Assembly: GCA_002914805.1 (NCBI GenBank)
Contig: JXTB01000187.1
Span: forward strand, 556,553 to 620,552
Direction of reading: 5' to 3'
Length of the DNA: 64,000 bases
DNA from: Parasponia andersonii
Taxonomy: Eukaryota > Streptophyta > Magnoliopsida > Rosales > Cannabaceae
In this document: positions 1-10,746 of the stretch, piece after piece
Position numbering within the stretch: the first letter of the stretch is position 1
Layout of the letters: the number at the start of each line of letters is the position of its first letter
Notes under the pieces: model-generated
Databases searched by the model: none
Told to the model about the DNA's origin: nothing
Seen by the model: the letters and a program-made list of their open reading frames with translations, nothing else
Position numbers and translations under genes: made by a program

Positions 1-1
1 A

Positions 2-397
2 TATGAAGCAATGATCCCAGTTGAAATTGGTGCGAGCTTTCTACGGCGATTTGTTTATGAGCAAAATCAAAATGATGTATTATTGAGAATTGAACTCGAT
101 TTTTTAAAAGAAATGCGTGAACAATCTCAACTTCGAATTGCATCATATCAATAATGCACTGCTCGACATTATAACTCCAAAGTCAAAAGTAGACATTTTG
201 AAGTTGGTGATCTTGTCCTTCGAAGAGTTCTACCTAATAATAAAAAGCATTGGGCTGGTGTATTTGGACCTTCCTGGGAAGGGCCTTATGTTATTGATGA
301 CGTCATTCGACCTGGGACATACAACCTAGCTCGCATCGGCGGACAAAAGATCGAACATGCTTGGAATGCAGAACAACTTCGTCATTATTATCAATGA
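2..397 (+). pseudogene. Tat-type gypsy integrase C-terminus (pol end)
   Basis: This is the C-terminal end of a gypsy Pol polyprotein, running in one frame from the window edge to TGA at 395-397. Recognisable blocks are IPVEIGA near the start, YNSKVK, FEVGDLVLR, WEGPYVI, RPGTYNLA and the closing WNAEQLRHYYQ. These are the DNA-binding tail and terminal box of Tat-type integrases. One in-frame stop (TAA, 152-154) replaces an expected Gln codon, consistent with CAA to TAA. The catalytic core is beyond the left edge. It acted, when active, in cDNA insertion; this copy is broken. Confidence 0.85.
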
Positions 398-523
398 AAC
401 TTCATGTTTATCTTCATGTATTTTCAACGGCTTCCTGTATCTTCATTATTTCGACATTCGACGTCGTTCGTCAATAATATTTGTTCGGCTATTACTTCAA
501 ATTCATTTGGTTCATCTCTTATA

Positions 524-570
524 GTTTTATGGTAGTTTTCGGACACCATAAAACTCGGGGGGCAGTGGGA
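524..570 (+). repeat. Perfect hairpin plus purine tract after pol
   Basis: About 130 bp after the pol stop there is a 10-bp perfect inverted repeat (GTTTTATGGT at 524-533 and ACCATAAAAC at 545-554, 11-nt loop). It is followed at once by CGGGGGGCAGTGGGA (556-570). The purine run resembles a polypurine tract but lies some 3.7 kb from the LTR, so it may be a secondary plus-strand primer or an RNA structure. Apart from this, nothing else coding was recognised in 398-1160. Confidence 0.6.
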
Positions 571-1160
571 TCAGAATATTATCTCCTACTCGTTTCCTAA
601 GAGACTATGCAAAACATCCATTTAGAGAGGACGGAGTTTTAGATCATCGAAATATATAAAACTCCTTAAAATCCTATGATTTTCTCCTCGCTTCATGCCT
701 TAGCATATCGTATTACGCAATTTCCCTTCTCAAACAACAAAGTAACTAAGCAAAATGTTCATTGTTCGATGTGAAATATTGCTATATCATATTTTGCCAT
801 GGAAATTTTGAAAAATAGTATTGAGTTTGCATCACTCGTACTTGTTGTTTTCTTAAGCGACCTAACCTATCCTAATACTTAAAACTCGTTTTAAGTTAGT
901 TAGATTCAAATCGCAAAAAGCGTACCGATCAGTCACCTAGTGATTGACTACTTAGTTAAAATTACAATGTTGTGTTTTGATTATTTTGCAGGAATATGTC
1001 TGAGGAAAAAAATATTCTTCATTAAAGAATTTTTGCAACCATACATAAGCAGAGAGAGGAAGGGGAACCAAGCCCGCATTGTTCAAAAAAAAAAATATAC
1101 AAGTGTTTATTATACGAACATGCTCGCACCGCCATCCCCAGTTTTGGCAGTATCCTCCCT

Positions 1161-3268
1161 CTAACTCTGAACAAGCTCGACCACGTCCTCGCCAAGGATA
1201 GAGAAGTCAAAGTCCGGATGCTCGCAGAAGATGTTAAAGATAATGGTCAACGAGGCAATGTCACTAGCTTTATCTTTGAGTTCTTTGACCTCAGTCGCTT
1301 TGAACTCTTCGATAGCTTTGTGGACTGCCTCTGTTGTCGCCACCCTCATGCGATCTGGATGCTCGGAGATGGTTTTCTCGAGCTCTTTGACTTTCTCCTC
1401 AAGGTTCTCCTTCTCAAGCTTCTCCATGGCCAAGCCTTCAAGCAGCTACTGCCTCTCCAAGTCAAAGGCTTTTTTCTCCTCCTCCCGAGCTTTCTACGAG
1501 TTCTCGAATGCTTGGGTTATCTCTTCAACTTTTTCGGCCTTTTCCAAGCATTCAAGGACCGGGTCATGCATCAGGATAGCAACAACTACGATATGAAAAT
1601 ATAACTATTAATACCAAGAAATAATGCATTTGAGGAGAAAATAAAAAGGAGCTTACATTGGCCAGTATCCTTATTGCAGAGCCGAAGGCGACCTTCGCAG
1701 ATCATTGCTTCATCCGCTCCCAGCCCTCCTCAGAAGTGAAGCGATCAATGAAGGCTCCGCTCATACCAGCCTTCTCTGGTAGTTGATTAAGTAGCGCGAA
1801 GAGCTCCTCATCCTTATCTACCAGGATTGGTTCCGAAGAGGTGGCAGCCTTTTTGGGTAGTTCAGAATGGCTCGTTGTCTGAGGCTGTGAAGGAGGCGAG
1901 CTTGCTGGGATGTCCTCGAAGGCAACTTTTCATTTTTTGGAGTTGTCAACCTTCTCTTTCCCTTTCGATGATGGAGGAGTACTCTCAGGTGTCTTGGATT
2001 TTGCCATGGACCCAAAAGTGGAGGGTGGTGCTCGTAGGCCACTACCAATAACCATCTCTGTACAGATATGTCAGTAAGCGAGGTGATATAATACAATGAT
2101 AATTAGAAAATGTATATGATTACCTTCTTGTTGAGGAGCTGGTTGAGAAGCTGGTTGAGGAGCTGGTGGTAACGCTGTTTCTGGAAAAGAAGATTCCGAA
2201 GCTGGAGGGGTGGCAGGTGCTTTTCGTTTCCTTAGTCGGGAAGACGAGGCACTTGTATCCATCTGTTTCCTTGGCTTCTTTTTCATCAAGCTCAAAGGTC
2301 TAGACGAACGGACGGGGGGGTCAGGGAACGTGGCTCCCTTTGGAAGCAGACCTCAAGCGACCAGATTCTTGGAAGTTCCAAGTACCTTCCAATCAAATTC
2401 TTCAATTGGAAGGTCATTGATTTTGTACACCCTTGCGAGCTATTCCCTGGAAAGTCCAGGCCGTTCCCTATTGTCTGCGATGACATGCGAGTGCGATCAG
2501 AATAAAATTAACAAAATAGAAAAAGGTGATAAATCAGAAAATTACCTACCGGGATTTTGAAAGAAGCCATTATCCGCATAGTCAAAGTGGAAAAATGGAT
2601 TTTTCCATTTTTCCATGTTGTTGCGAACCCCGTAGATTATTTTTATTACCTGGTTCGACCATTTGCTTGCATAAAAGAAGCCAAGATCTGACGGGTTTGA
2701 TTTCACTTGGAAAAACCAAGCAAATTTTTCAGGAGAAGGGGAGCCTAAACCTAGTTTGTGGTAGAGTATGTACAAACCTACCATGAATCTGTATGTATTA
2801 GGAGTCAGTTGGAAAGGGATGACCCCATAGTAGTCGATAATTGATTTTATGTATAGATGAAGTGGGAGGTGGACACTGCACTTGAGAACTACTTCAGAAA
2901 AAGAAGCGATTCCGCGTGGTAGTGTGTGTGGTCGATTGAATTCCATGGGTAGGTGAAGAGGGATGGCGATCTTATAGTTGCACATGATTTTGCTGAGCTT
3001 GTTCGATGTGCAACTCATCCTTATATTGGTACATGACCAATTCCCCTCTACGTATTGATAGCCCGACGTGAAGGCAGGGGCATCCCTGATATGTCGAGGC
3101 CATTGGTCCTGAGGGAGGTTGCCTGCGAGGACTATTTTGCCTGACCCCTGTTATCTCTACTTCGGGTTCTGGCTCAAGGTAATCTTCAAGGTTTATTAAG
3201 CTAACACTGGAGTTCTCAGATTCTCCTGAAAATACGTTCCCTTCCCTAAAATCCTCACTACTAGACAT
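1161..3268 (-). pseudogene. Antisense gene of Tat element, gypsy-type 'putative transposase' family, spliced
   Basis: The gene is read opposite to the host element. The ATG is at 3268 (MSSSEDF...). After an acidic leader comes a block (about 2970-2550) with RPHTLPRGIASFSEVVLKC and GVIPFQLTPN, which resembles the plant 'putative gypsy type transposon' domain (Transposase_28). Next are a Lys/Arg- and Pro-rich linker (about 2280-2125) and a Glu/Lys-rich predicted coiled coil (about 1585-1163, e.g. ENLEEKVKELEKTISEHP). Three short introns would join the pieces: about 2475-2546, 2058-2123 (AAG|GTAATC to TACAG|AG) and 1586-1656 (AAT|GTAAGC to CGTAG|TT). A frameshift near 3000 and stops (TAG/TAA for likely Gln codons) show decay. 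Function is unknown. Antisense extra ORFs are known in Tat-lineage elements; the intron model is my inference. Confidence 0.6.
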
Positions 3269-4220
3269 CTGAAAAGAAATACGGATGAGTTTAGTTCTAT
3301 GCGAGTATCGAAGATCTTCACTATATGCTAGTGAATTTTGGGGGTTCACCCTAGGATTGTATTAGCGAGCAATCTCATTGAATTTTTTCTGATCAGTCTA
3401 CAGATTCACAAAAATTGCTCGAGCAGTTCGTCAAAAAATAAATAAATTGGGTATCAGATCCTAGAAACTCTTTCGCGAGTTCATCTTTGTCCATTATCTA
3501 GAAAAAAGAGTCTATTCTATGAACTGGTAAAGAGGATCTGAAAAATTCTCATTCCAGTTCGTCCAAATATGGGATATGTTTCAATTCTTAAAAATAAAAA
3601 CTGAATTTTTTCCGAGAATAGACGAAGAACAATATGAGAGAAGAAATGTACTAACCTTTCTTCAAAAACAGAAGGATTGAGATATGGTCTGAACTTCGTC
3701 GGAGAAGATACGGGAATTGTCCGAGCTGAAGAACGAAACGGTGCTGTAGGATTTGCTCTGAAATACTTCGAGATTTTGGAAAGATGGAAAATGAGAGTTT
3801 GTAATGAAGAAGCAGAAGCGGATTGATTTCCGATATTTATTTCTCGAGCATCGCTAAATCACAGCCGTAGATCAAGGTATTTGATTTTCAGATCTAAAGG
3901 CCGAAGTACAAGCGGGATTTGATTTTTTCCGAAATTAAATCAGTATCTTTCAAAATTTGAAACGATTCGGTTTAAATACGACAGTTGGCGTCATCAATAT
4001 CCTTGAGTCTCCTCGAATTCTATTATTTTTCTTAGAAAAGGCGACACGTGTTTTCATCTATCTGAAAAAGGAGCGCGTGATCTTAAGAAAGGTGAGATTT
4101 GAGATCTGGCAACTCTTCGACTCTTCAAGGATCTCAAATCTAGGTCGTGACGTCGCATTTTTTAAGTTCGCACTCTTACATTAAAAGGAAGCTCCATTTT
4201 GTCCTGAAGAACTGATGGAG
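3269..4220. other. Spacer between antisense gene and polypurine tract
   Basis: No protein-coding frame was recognised. The stretch would contain the promoter and leader of the antisense gene if that gene is transcribed. A short plus-strand frame at 3957-4184 has no recognisable domain. Confidence 0.5.
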
Positions 4221-4230
4221 CTGGGGGGCA
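4221..4230 (+). other. Polypurine tract of Tat element
   Basis: CTGGGGGGCA lies three bases before the 3' LTR start (TGTTGTGCGG at 4233). Position and composition fit the plus-strand primer site used in reverse transcription. Confidence 0.7.
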
Positions 4231-4232
4231 AT

Positions 4233-4848
4233 TGTTGTGCGGTCTAAAATCCTATGTCAGGTCGCATGAGTAAGATTAAGTGCGACCTCATCCGAAAGGG
4301 TTGCATGTGACCTCCACCGCGTAAGATTAAGTGAGACCTCCTCCGAATAGGTTATATGCGACCAGAATGAAAAGGGGACTAGTCTATGCTTCGTCAAACG
4401 GGTAACCTACAAGGAAAGGAAAACAAAAGTTTCTCTTTCAAGTTCGACCAGTTACCCAATTTAAGTGATTACCCAATTATATTGTTACTCAAATTGTATT
4501 ACCCGATTGTACAGTTACCCATTCTCACAATTGGGAATATTGAGCTACCTTCAACTATATAAAGAGAGTTCAATGTTTCGGTGAGGGGATCGAGGACTTT
4601 TTCTGATTTGGGAGGCTGAGGAATTCTTGAGAGTGTTTTCTTCTTCTTTCCGGACAACATATTGTAATTTTGAGTTCTTGTAATTCTCCAGCAAATAGTG
4701 AAAAACAGTGAACGTAAGCTCGTCTGTTTCGGGGCTGAACCACTATAAAATCTTTACCTCTTTATTTGCTTTGATTAATAACCTTTTTCACACAAGCCAC
4801 ATCTCGTAATATTTTCTAAATTTATTGTTGACAAAACCTCCATCAACA
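4233..4848 (+). repeat. 3' LTR of Tat element (616 bp)
   Basis: It starts TGTTGTGCGG and ends CTCCATCAACA, so the ends are TG...CA with a 5-bp TGTTG/CAACA inverted terminus. The LTR at 25487-26083 and the inverted LTR at 28083-28993 share its ends and internal blocks (for example the TTGACAAAAC...ATCAACA terminus). A TATA-like TATATAAAG is at 4556-4564. Confidence 0.85.
4556..4564 (+). promoter_or_regulatory. TATA box in Tat LTR
   Basis: TATATAAAG sits in the LTR about 285 bp before its end. The related LTR has TATATAAAG at the equivalent place (25809-25817), which supports it as the core promoter at the U3/R border. Confidence 0.6.
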
Positions 4849-4852
4849 CTAG

Positions 4853-5104
4853 CTATTTTAACTTTTTACAATATTAAAAATATGCAGTCCATATCAAAAT
4901 ATTGAAAATATGTCATCCATATTGCTAGAAACATAGTCACTTTATTATTCGAATTACTTGAAACTTAATCATTTTGTTAATCACTATTTTAACTTTTTAA
5001 AATATTGAAAATATGTAATTTATATCAAAATATTGAAAATATGCCATCCGTATTTCTAGAAACATAGTCACTTTATTATTCGTATTACTAGAAACTTAGT
5101 CAAG
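4853..5104. repeat. Two-copy 131-bp tandem repeat
   Basis: The block starting CTATTTTAACTTTTTA at 4853 recurs at 4984. Both copies contain AAAATATTGAAAATATG and CTAGAAACATAGTCACTTTA. It abuts the Tat LTR and is noncoding. Confidence 0.8.
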
Positions 5105-5115
5105 TTAGACACGAT

Positions 5116-5470
5116 GTCTAGCCACTCAACCTCAATGTCTAGTAGAATTTTAAAATTCAGTAGAACTGTGAGATATGGTATCTAGCCATTCAAAAGTACA
5201 ATGCAAGCTAGACATATTGTCTAGCCACTCAACACTAAAGCCTAATAGATTTTAAAATTCAGTAGAGCAGCTAGACATGGTGTCTAGCCACTCAACCTTG
5301 AAGTCTAATAAAATTTTAAAATTCAATAGAGCTACTAGACATAGTGCCTAGTGTCTTGACAGTACGGTCAATCAAGCTAAATATGTTGTATAGCCCCTCG
5401 ATACTGAAATCTAGTAGTATTTTAAATTTCAGCAGAGTTACTAGACATGGTGTCTAGCTTCTCGACGAAA
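5116..5470. repeat. Higher-order CTAGAC-type tandem repeat
   Basis: The phrase GTCTAGCC or a variant begins at 5116, 5219, 5282, 5388 and 5452, giving alternating steps of about 103/63 and 106/64 bp. Two units of about 166-170 bp therefore each contain a long and a short sub-repeat. Each sub-repeat carries a TTTTAAAATTCA block and a CTAGACATGGTGTCTAG-like near-palindrome. Related TCTAG/CTCGA phrases recur more loosely at 6190-6490. Confidence 0.7.
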
Positions 5471-8400
5471 CTGTACTGTAAATGTTACTCAATTCAATAT
5501 AGTTTGACATACACATAACACATCACATATTAGTATAATTCAAGTCCAATATTAGTACAAAGATAAAAAAAGATAATGACACTTAGGACAATTTTTCAAG
5601 GACATGATTTTGGAAGAGTTTTTACACCAAAATCGTTGACAATTTGACGTGAAGTCAGACCTACTTTTATGCCTTAGTATTTTTCTTTCAGACAATCTCC
5701 AATTATAGTACTAGATGCTTGATAGTGATGATTCTTGTTTATTTCCAAAGAAAAAGTATTCTCACTTAAATGTTTGTGAATAATATAGAAACTAGTGGTA
5801 GATGACTTTATTGCACAAATCTACCATTTATAATTTGGGTCGATACAAATCAACACCATTAACGTCTTTGTCATTTTTTTTATAATTATTGGAGTAATGT
5901 CTATTTTGTTTTTGGCTTATAGCTCAATTTTATGTCAAAGTTATTTTGGTCAATTTCTGTGCTTCTGTATTTCTCATCTAACAGCTCATTAAAAGTTATA
6001 TTTAGTTCAACCACAATACATTTTGGTTATTATCTCTTTTCATTCTAATTCCAAGAACTAGCATTCTTTTCCTATGCGGTATCATATAGTATGATTATGA
6101 GTATTGATGATATGCTGAAAAAATACAATATAAATATATAAATCTAAAAAAGTACATATTTATTTTTAATGATTAGACATTTGTTTTTATTACCTAGACA
6201 AAACTGTCGAGTAAAAATTGTGCATTATAGAAAATGGCTCGATAATAAAATCTAGTATGCTAGGTAGGTGTGTCTAGAACGCCAGACAGATATGTCTAGC
6301 ATGGTCGAGTGCCTAATTTGACAATGTTGATATACTACTCAACAACGATGTCTAGCATGATCGAATGTGTTGTCGAGTGACTAGATCGATATTGATTGTG
6401 GTATTACTCAACAATGGTTTCAAGTTTTGTCTAGAAAGTATGGCATGTTGAGCACTCGACATAGTGTATAGTAACTCGATACTCTTATCTCGCCAGATCT
6501 GGACATCTTCTTCGACCTAGATTATCGTATTCTGCATTTCTGAATACTAGAAATAAGTTTTCTAAGCTAAAAAAATTACCCACAAACTTCATATTTTTCA
6601 TTATAATCTTAATTCCTACTCAAAGTATATTTGAATCTACTAGTAATACAAAATCTTAACAGAAAAGATATTTATGCTAAAATTAGAAGGATACTTAAGC
6701 AAGAAGATACGATCAGAATGTTAACCATGTTCTTCACCGTTAATGGGAAGAAAAAAGAAAAAAAAATACAATCAGAAGAGATGCACAGGCAGTGCAATGA
6801 AGAAGATAAAAAGGACGAAAAAAATAAAATAAACGAATTCTAATATTATCTATAAAGGCATAGTTATCTCCACAACAATATTTTAAGTTAAGGGATCTAG
6901 AATCTAAAAAACTATAAATATGGGTCTACCTTTGTGAAATGATTTTGTAAAAAGTATGTTCTTACAAAAGTAGGAAGGATAATTAATGTAATTTTTGAGA
7001 ATTTATAACTATCGGAAAAGATTGATAAATGTATATACATATATATATATATAATTATTTTTCAGAAATAGAAAGAATTATACAATTTTTTCAAAATTAT
7101 TTTCTCTTTTCTTTTGTATTGTCCACCACTATTAGGTAAATGGACTAGACTAGGAACAATTTTAGCCATATAACTTGCTATAACTTTTTTTCTATAATGA
7201 CTTTTTTAAAATAAGCAAAATTTGATAACTTTTTTAATCGTCAAAACTTTTATGACCATTTCAAACAACATCACGAAATTTTTTACTAGTCATTTTTATA
7301 AAAGTCATGTTGAAAAGGGTCATAAATTTATCATTTTGTGCCCAAATACTTCTAGTGGTATCATTTTTCTACACTATTATCTCTCTCAATAAAGTTTAGA
7401 TTTTTAAGGGAGTCTTGTACTTTTAGGATGGGTACAAAACCCTTCTTTACTCAACTAAGAGATTGAAAAATATACCCAAAAAAAAGAAAGAGAATATGAT
7501 ACAAAAATAGATACCAACAAAAAGGCCTAACTCTTTTCTGGACAGGGATCAATTTTTTTATACTTTATCTCATTTGTTGTCCAATGTGTTAGGATTATTT
7601 CTTATATTCGTACTGAATATAATTAATTGGACAATTAATTATATAAGATGGTTATGCAGAAATTTGTAATATGCATATTGTAATAACGAAAAATAAAAAT
7701 TGACACATAATATTTTTACTTGGTTCAACTATCTCCCGATAGTCTACATCTAAGGGGCTATGCCTATAGAAATAAACTTATTAGTAGATATCAATATGAT
7801 TACAAATATTAATCAAATTTAGAAGACTCTTTCTTTTAAATGTTATAATATGTAAGTACTCTTTCACTTATCTGTCTAACGAGCTTCCCTCGACTTGATG
7901 TAATTCATTTTATTTGAACTCCCTTCAGATTTTTCAGAGTCTACCTTCTCCCAAAGACTTGTTGCATTTCTCCCAAAGTACTTTCTCGATTAAGAATCCC
8001 TCCTAATCTCACAATATAAAGTATAGATAGATTTAAAAAAGTATTACTCTAATGACAATAACAAACATACATGGTACACTTAAGACTCTAATCTAAACTC
8101 CTATTTATAGTGTTTGTGGTTTTCTTTACTTGTTAATCTGCAAGTCACGTTCAATCACAATAAATGATGATTGAAAGACCAAATAATCAGTCAAAGATAA
8201 TAGAATCGTAATCAAGACTGATCTGAAATTAAATACTAATTTTGTCCAATGATATTACAATATTGACCATGTCTAAAATAGTATTGTTGTAACATTCTGG
8301 GAAAGTTACTGACTTATTTCCTGAAATATCAAATCTGATTTCTCATAAATTGATGAGAAAATCAACATGATAAAATTATTTAACCACATTTAGAATCAAT

Positions 8401-8488
8401 TTAGAATATAAAAAGAAATGACAATCTTGGAATTCCTTTTTAAAAATTAAACTATTACTTTTTCGCACAATAAGATTGTTTCCATAAA
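5471..8488. other. A+T-rich intergenic DNA
   Basis: No gene, RNA or complete transposon was recognised. It holds the scattered CTAGAC-like phrases (6190-6490), an (AT)n run near 7035-7055, and a short Lys-rich frame at 6631-6843 that looks fortuitous. 7587-8488 resembles transposon-derived DNA but no ends could be assigned. Confidence 0.5.
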
Positions 8489-9177
8489 AGTTTTGTTGAG
8501 AAATTAAGACTTCAATCTTACTCACTCTTATTTTGAAGATAACAAACATTTGATTTAGCACTAATGATTTAACTTAAGTGTATAGTGAAATGGTATTAAA
8601 GTTTTACCTCAAGTTAATCAAGGAATCAAGCTTGAAGATGGATGCATATGGACATATTAGAATCAAGCTTGAAGATAAATAATCAAGATACAAGATCGTG
8701 TCTAGATAGGGTATATTCATACTTAGTCTTGAATTTGGTTTAGCTCATTACATATAAATTCTCTTTGTATTAGCTCATACTTTTCAAAAGAATTTTTAAA
8801 CTATCTTAAGCTTAAAATGGTTATTTTATCATAGAAGTTTGAAAATAGAATATAATGATCTCTTTGAATGGGAAAATATTCTTTAAAATATGATTTCTTA
8901 AAGTTAAACAAGTTGCAAATATACTTGAAATCATGATTATTTGAAATAGGCTAAAAGAAAATTTTCTACTTGCAAACAAGAATGTGTTTTAGGATGAACA
9001 CTTTCTAAATTAAAACAAGTTTGCAATAGCCAAAATATTCTTTTCAAATTGATTTCTAATATTTTTAAAGTGTTTAAAACAAGTTTAGAAGTCAGTTTTT
9101 GAAAAACGCTAAAAGCTATTAAAATCTGAAAAATGCCAAAATCCTGTCCAAATTTGAAATATGACCAGAATATAATT

Positions 9178-9353
9178 TTGGTCGACCAATAGTGATTTTG
9201 GTCGACCATTTTTTAGACCGAGTGGCCAGAAATAACTGTTTAAGTTGAACTGATGTATCAAACTCCAACGACTATATTTTTGGTCGACCAAACATTTAGC
9301 AGAAAGCTAATAACAGCTATAAACGGTTAGTTTTCTTAGATATCTATATATAG
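9178..9353 (+). promoter_or_regulatory. LTR promoter, first copy: TTGGTCGACCAA palindromes and TATA
   Basis: The 12-bp palindrome TTGGTCGACCAA occurs at 9178-9189 and 9280-9291, with a one-base variant at 9198-9209. They lie upstream of CTATATATAG (9344-9353). Palindrome clusters upstream of the core promoter are a described property of Sirevirus LTRs. Their role here is inferred. Confidence 0.55.
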
Positions 9354-9594
9354 AGCCTTATTTGATGTCATTTAACACAACAACATGAACTTAAATTGAT
9401 ATTCATTTACTCTCAAAGTGTTTTAGCTTATTTTCACATCAATTACACTTTTAAATCATATTGAGCCAATCTTAGAGTATTCATTGTGCATTATTCTCAA
9501 ATCTCCTAAGCCAAAATTATATTAATTACTTTGTGAATAGAATTTATGAGCGAGTGTTCACTCTTGTTTATTGAAAAACCATTGAGTGTGAACT

Positions 9595-9745
9595 GAGATT
9601 GGCACCAGAGTCATAAACAATCCGCTTTAGGTGAGGTTACCACCAGAGTCATAAACAACCCGTGAGTTGATGAGATTGGCACCATTATCTAAACAATCCG
9701 TATAGATGAGGTTGTCACCGGAGTCAAAACAATCCGAGGTTAGGC
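9595..9745 (+). repeat. Four-copy ~38-bp minisatellite inside the LTR
   Basis: Units starting GAGATTGGCACC or GAGGTTG(T)CACC begin at 9595, 9633, 9672 and 9708. Each contains a form of GAGTCATAAACAACCCG. The same array is present in the 3' LTR from 23270, so it predates the insertion. It lies downstream of the TATA region and would be transcribed. Confidence 0.75.
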
Positions 9746-9940
9746 ATGATAGAGTCAGAGTTAAGACTATTGTAAAGGATAGGGAGTGCCTAAAAAGAAT
9801 TCACTCCGTTTGTAAAAGGGTCGGTCAAGCCTATAATCTTGATCCAATAGTAGAAAGCTCAAAGCAAGTTGCCGAGAGCCGGGCACGTAGGCAAACCGTC
9901 GTGTTTGTTGAACCTCGTAAAAATCTCGTAAAATCATATT

Positions 9941-10149
9941 TTGGTCGACCAATAGTGATTTTAGTCGACCAAAGTTGGTTGACCACTTTTTAGACCAATG
10001 GCCAGAGATGGCCGTTGAAGTTGAACTGATGTGTCAAACTCTAACGGCTATATTTTTAGTCGACCAGATTTAATTTTAGTCGATCAAACATTTGGCAGAT
10101 AGCTAATAACGACTATAAATGGCTAGTTTTCTTAGATATCTATATATAG
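9941..10149 (+). promoter_or_regulatory. LTR promoter, duplicated copy
   Basis: The second palindrome/TATA module of the 5' LTR has TTGGTCGACCAA at 9941-9952, degenerate relatives at about 9961 and 10058, and TATATATAG at 10141-10149. Confidence 0.5.
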
Positions 10150-10698
10150 AGCCTTATTTGATGCCATTTAATACAAGAGCATGAACTTAAATTGATATTC
10201 ATCTACTCTCAAAGTGTCTTATCCTATTTTCACATTAATTATACTTTTAAATCATATTGAGCCAATCTTAGAGCATTTATTGTGCATTGTTATCAAATCT
10301 CCTAAGCCAAAATTATATTAATTACTTTGTGAGGAGAATTTGTGAGTGAGTGTTCACTCTTGTTCATTAAAAAATTATTGACTGTAAGGTGAGGTTGGCA
10401 CCAGAGTCGTAAACAACCCGTGAGTTGGTGAGATTGGCACCATTATCTAACTTCGTAAAAACCGAGTTTGTACTTTCTCTATCCATACACTCTTTACTTT
10501 ATTGCAAACTATTTAATTGAATGTTTAATATTTAGTGTGCTTAATACACTTATGTTCGGCATTATTGTTGATTTAGCTAAAAAGTTTTAAAATAGTGGTC
10601 TATGGTTTTGAATAGTTGAAAATTTTATTAAAACGTTTTAAAAAACAATTCATCCCCTTTCTTGAGTTGTCAATCTTAGGCTAAAAATAGCTAACAAT

Positions 10699-10710
10699 TG
10701 GTATCAGAGC
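10699..10710 (+). other. Primer-binding site (tRNA-iMet)
   Basis: TGGTATCAGAGC begins two bases after the 5' LTR. It is the exact complement of the 3' end of plant initiator tRNA-Met, the usual copia primer. Confidence 0.9.
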
Positions 10711-10746
10711 TTGGTACTCAATTTTTAAAGACTTAACCGTCTTGAG

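Larger units (their letters stand above)
1..4848 (+). mobile_element. Ty3/gypsy Tat-lineage element, 3' half
   Basis: The window opens inside an LTR retrotransposon read on the plus strand. In order it shows the integrase C-terminal region (2-397), a long spacer carrying an antisense gene (1161-3268), a purine-rich tract (4221-4230) and an LTR (4233-4848). The integrase tail, the extra region between pol and the 3' LTR, and the antisense gene together fit the Tat lineage (Retand/Ogre-like). The 5' half lies outside the window. Related LTRs occur at 25487-26083 (plus) and 28083-28993 (minus), so this is a multicopy family. Lineage is inferred from motifs without a database search. Confidence 0.8.
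8494..10696 (+). repeat. 5' LTR (2203 bp) with internal duplication
   Basis: It begins TGTTGAGAAATTAAG and ends GCTAACA. Compared with the 3' LTR (1749 bp) it carries a direct duplication with an offset of about 763 bp: the block starting TTTTGGTCGACC at 9177 recurs at 9940. The second copy has lost about 285 bp after GGCACCATTATCTAA. As a result two TATA regions (9344-9353, 10141-10149) and two palindrome clusters are present. Confidence 0.85.

Noticed and set aside
9595-9745. Regularly spaced repeats considered as a CRISPR array
   Set aside because: These are plant LTR minisatellite units with repeats running into each other and no spacer structure. The genome is eukaryotic.
9706-9993. 95-codon open frame on the plus strand
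   Set aside because: It lies across the internal duplication of the Sirevirus-like 5' LTR, is made of LTR repeat sequence and has no recognisable domain.
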